DNA of 64,000 nt from contig JBMORL010000020.1 in the NCBI GenBank assembly GCA_049322335.1, positions 111,312-175,311 on the forward strand, in the 5' to 3' direction. Position 1 is the first letter of the stretch; each line of letters opens with the position of its first letter. Below are positions 61,974 through 64,000 of this stretch, in pieces. The position numbers and the translations under genes were made by a program. A model generated the notes under the pieces. That model had not been told where the DNA came from and did no database searches. It was given only the letters and a program-made list of their open reading frames with translations. The stretch is from JBMORL01 sp049322335. Its GTDB lineage: Bacteria > Bacteroidota > Bacteroidia > Flavobacteriales_D > UBA2798.

Positions 61974-62165
61974 ATGGATTGGATAGCATACCCCCTCGGA
62001 GACCTTTTTTTGTGGACCTTCGGAATACTGGAGTTCTTTGGAAATATGGCCGTAAATCCAAATGTTATTTTTATTGTTATCGGGTTTTTAGGATTGTTTT
62101 ACTGGCTGAATGAACAACGCAAGTATAATAAAGCAGCCGCTGAAAATCCCAACCAGCTGAAATAA
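61974..62165 (+). CDS. DUF6341-type small membrane protein
   Basis: 63 residues from MDWIAYPLGDLFLWTFG; the upstream ATG at 61908 falls inside the promoter region. One clear transmembrane helix (VIFIVIGFLGLFYWL) and a basic tail (NEQRKYNKAA). Matches small DUF6341 proteins located next to DUF6427 and purD in Bacteroidota. Function unknown. Confidence 0.75.
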   Translation: MDWIAYPLGDLFLWTFGILEFFGNMAVNPNVIFIVIGFLGLFYWLNEQRKYNKAAAENPNQLK

Positions 62166-62198
62166 TTTTTCTGAAAAAATAGTGAACCGCCCCGGTAG

Positions 62199-63488
62199 CT
62201 AAGCCTGCTGGGGCATTTTTATTAAATCCTGCCCGATATCTTTCCGGAAATATTTTTTATCAAATGAAACAGCTCCTGCATTGGCCAGCGATTTTTCCAG
62301 TGCCGATTCGATATCTTTTCCGTAGGATGTAACTGCTAAAACCCGTCCACCGTTAGTAACCGTTTTTCCTCCTTTTTCTGCGGTGCCCGCATGAAACACT
62401 ATGGAATCGCTCACTGTTTCGAGGCCGGAAATGGTTTTTCCTTTTTCATACTCCTCGGGATAACCACCTGATACGAGCACAACCGTAACCGCTGTTTTTT
62501 CATCAAACTGTATATCACGTTCAGATAACGTTCCCGTGGCTACTCCTTCAAACAGGTCAAGAAGGTCGGATTTAATCCTGGGGATCACTACTTCGGTTTC
62601 AGGATCGCCCATGCGGCAGTTGTATTCTATCACATAGGGTTCTCCATTTACATTCATCAGCCCGATGAAAATAAATCCCTTGTAGGAAATATTTTCGCTT
62701 TGTAATCCTTTAATAGTGGGAATAATGATTCTGTTATCCACTTTATCCATGAATTCGCGGTCGGCAAACGGTACGGGAGAAACGGCTCCCATTCCACCGG
62801 TGTTCAATCCTTTATCACCTTCGCCAATACGTTTGTAATCTTTCGCTTCGGGAAGAATTTTGTAGGAATGTCCGTCTGTGAGAACAAAAACAGAAACTTC
62901 TATGCCTTTCAAAAATTGTTCGATCACCACTTTTTTTCCGGCTTCACCAAATTTTCCACCGAGCATGCTTTTCAATTCTTTTTTTGCGGCTTTAAGATCA
63001 TCGAGGATCAAAACTCCTTTTCCGGCAGCCAGTCCATCGGCTTTTAACACATAAGGCGGTTTTAATCCATCGAGAAAAGCTTCACCTTCTTTTAACTCAT
63101 CTGCAGTAAAACCGGAGTATTTTGCAGTGGGAATATCGTGTCGCTGCATGAATGCCTTGGCAAAGGCTTTACTTCCTTCCAGTTGGGCCCCTTCTTTTGA
63201 CGGGCCTATGAGCGAAGTATTTTTGAGTTCTTCATCACCGGCAAAAAAATCGTAAATACCATTTACCAGCGGGTCTTCAGGGCCTACGATCACAAGCTGA
63301 ATATTGTTTTCGAGTACAAATTTTTTGATGCCCTTAAAATCATTTACTGCCAGGTTAACGTTAACAGCATGCTGTGAAGTACCTGCGTTTCCGGGGGCGA
63401 TAAACAGTTTTTCGAGTTGTGAGCTTTGTGCGATTTTCCAGGCAAAAGCATGTTCGCGCCCGCCCGACCCCAAAATAAGAACATTCAT
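62199..63488 (-). CDS. purD: Phosphoribosylamine-glycine ligase (PurD)
   Basis: 429 residues, standard length. ATP-grasp enzyme making GAR in purine synthesis. N-terminal MNVLILGSGGREHAFAWKI and GPEDPLVNGIYD; ATP-grasp with KADGLAAGKGVLILD, EQFLKGIEVSVFVLTDG; GDPETEVVIPR in the metal-binding site; C-terminal FHAGTAEKGGKTVTNGGRVLAVTSYG. Third purine gene of the window, transcribed toward DUF6341. The upstream region 63489-63907 has no gene. Confidence 0.97.
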   Translation of the reverse strand: MNVLILGSGGREHAFAWKIAQSSQLEKLFIAPGNAGTSQHAVNVNLAVNDFKGIKKFVLENNIQLVIVGPEDPLVNGIYDFFAGDEELKNTSLIGPSKEGAQLEGSKAFAKAFMQRHDIPTAKYSGFTADELKEGEAFLDGLKPPYVLKADGLAAGKGVLILDDLKAAKKELKSMLGGKFGEAGKKVVIEQFLKGIEVSVFVLTDGHSYKILPEAKDYKRIGEGDKGLNTGGMGAVSPVPFADREFMDKVDNRIIIPTIKGLQSENISYKGFIFIGLMNVNGEPYVIEYNCRMGDPETEVVIPRIKSDLLDLFEGVATGTLSERDIQFDEKTAVTVVLVSGGYPEEYEKGKTISGLETVSDSIVFHAGTAEKGGKTVTNGGRVLAVTSYGKDIESALEKSLANAGAVSFDKKYFRKDIGQDLIKMPQQA

Positions 63489-63907
63489 TGCTGCTAAATT
63501 TTATGCAAAGGAATGGATTTGCTTCCAGCCACAGAAAGAATTTTTTCAACGGGTGTTGATAGCGGAGGGGAGATGTTATACCGAAGTGAAATTCATCATG
63601 GTCTGTTTTTTTGAAGAATTTCATTCGGCATAATACCAGTTATTGGCCTATTTAATAAATCAGTTTGGTATTAGGCGGGAGACTTGCCGCGCGCTTTCTT
63701 CGCTTTTGCATAGCTTACGCTGAAGCTTCAGCGCAGGCGCACAGCGAAGCAAAGGTCGTGGTGGTAGACGGGGAGATGCCAGATGGAGAGATGTTAAGCG
63801 GGGAAATGACAAACTAAGAGATGTAAGACAAAGAGAGATAAGACGAGGAATATTGCCCAAATATTCTTTGAATAAATTATTTATTTATCATTTTTTTAAT
63901 CTTTTCA
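63489..63907. other. Gene-free region with inverted repeats and purine-rich word repeats
   Basis: No gene is seen. Inverted repeats: ccgaagtgaaattc / gaatttcattcgg (63581-63628), taatacca / tggtatta (63631-63673) and a perfect 16-bp palindrome cgctgaagcttcagcg (63718-63733). 63768-63845 repeats ggggagatg-like and agagat-like words. An open stretch at 63660-63860 encodes only a biased Arg/Pro/Leu/Ser peptide and is not called. Confidence 0.6.
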
Positions 63908-64000
63908 TCAATAAAACTCCTCAATCATAATCTTCTCCAAATACTCATCCGGAATCGACCGGGTGGAAACTGTTTTCATCTGCAATGATCTTCCGTTTTC
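63908..64000 (-). CDS. C-terminal end of a gene entering from the right
   Basis: Minus-strand frame open from the right edge and stopping with TGA at 63910-63908. The visible 30 residues end KTVSTRSIPDEYLEKIMIEEFY. Too short to assign. Codon use looks normal for the window. Confidence 0.55.
   Translation of the reverse strand, partial: ENGRSLQMKTVSTRSIPDEYLEKIMIEEFY

Noticed and set aside
63660..63860. 66-residue minus-strand gene at the right end
   Set aside because: Biased Leu/Arg/Pro/Ser composition produced by the repetitive purine-rich DNA; no start context or domain.

Overview
This 64 kb window is a chromosomal segment from a Bacteroidota bacterium. The signs are SprB-repeat and gliding-motility-type surface proteins with type IX secretion (T9SS) sorting domains, a TonB-dependent receptor with an N-terminal carboxypeptidase-regulatory-like domain, the ftsX-DUF3098-uppP-truB cluster, DUF6341/DUF6427 proteins beside purD, and a few promoter-like sites of the Bacteroidota form (TTG about 17-21 nt before TAnnTTTG). 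No rRNA, tRNA, CRISPR array, prophage or classical IS transposase was seen. Most of the content is housekeeping genes plus cell-surface accessory genes.

Layout. 1-2.4 kb: C-terminally truncated secreted repeat protein. 2.6-5.3 kb: NarL-type two-component pair. 5.3-12 kb: GNAT gene, then an ECF sigma operon (sigma factor, anti-sigma-like membrane protein, leucine-rich-repeat protein, CAP-like protein). 12-16 kb: leuS with several in-frame insertions. 16-18.7 kb: SprB-repeat T9SS protein. 18.8-21.6 kb: ftsX, DUF3098, uppP, truB. 21.7-25 kb: coiled-coil membrane protein, comF, an unknown gene, a TIGR01777 epimerase. 25-28.8 kb: TonB receptor and dprA. 28.8-30.1 kb: a lipoprotein gene between two nearly identical 229-bp repeats. 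30-36.6 kb: TPR histidine kinase, beta-barrel protein, very large T9SS type B protein. 36.7-46 kb: purF-like gene, ArnT-like glycosyltransferase, lnt, S9 peptidase, selD. 46-49.3 kb: lipoprotein and two tandem paralogous T9SS proteins. 49.3-52.4 kb: ABC exporter and a CarH-like MerR regulator. 52.6-58 kb: KtrA/TrkA-like protein, trans-sulfuration enzyme, flippase-like protein, ArsC/Spx-like protein, EamA transporter. 57.2-59.3 kb: yicC-gmk-nadD. 59.4-63.5 kb: Pmp3-type lipoprotein, purQ, DUF6427, DUF6341, purD. 63.9-64 kb: C-terminus of a gene entering from the right.

The most unusual locus is leuS. It encodes 1263 residues against a usual 900-950. Inserted near the start of the editing domain is a 726-bp, exactly in-frame segment that encodes a DUF559 (Vsr/PD-(D/E)XK-like) nuclease domain. 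It is bounded by inverted GC-rich hairpin repeats that begin GGCCTCA. Two solo copies of the same 40-bp hairpin sit elsewhere in leuS in the same orientation and codon phase, and a related copy lies just downstream of the gene. Stem changes between copies are compensatory. This looks like a small mobile element, possibly mobilised by the DUF559 nuclease, that is tolerated as translated peptide in an essential gene.

A second theme is a set of short word-like intergenic repeats. Several supply the stop codon or last residues of the preceding gene (uppP, truB, the epimerase, the ArsC-like gene) or start directly after a stop codon (TonB receptor, purQ).
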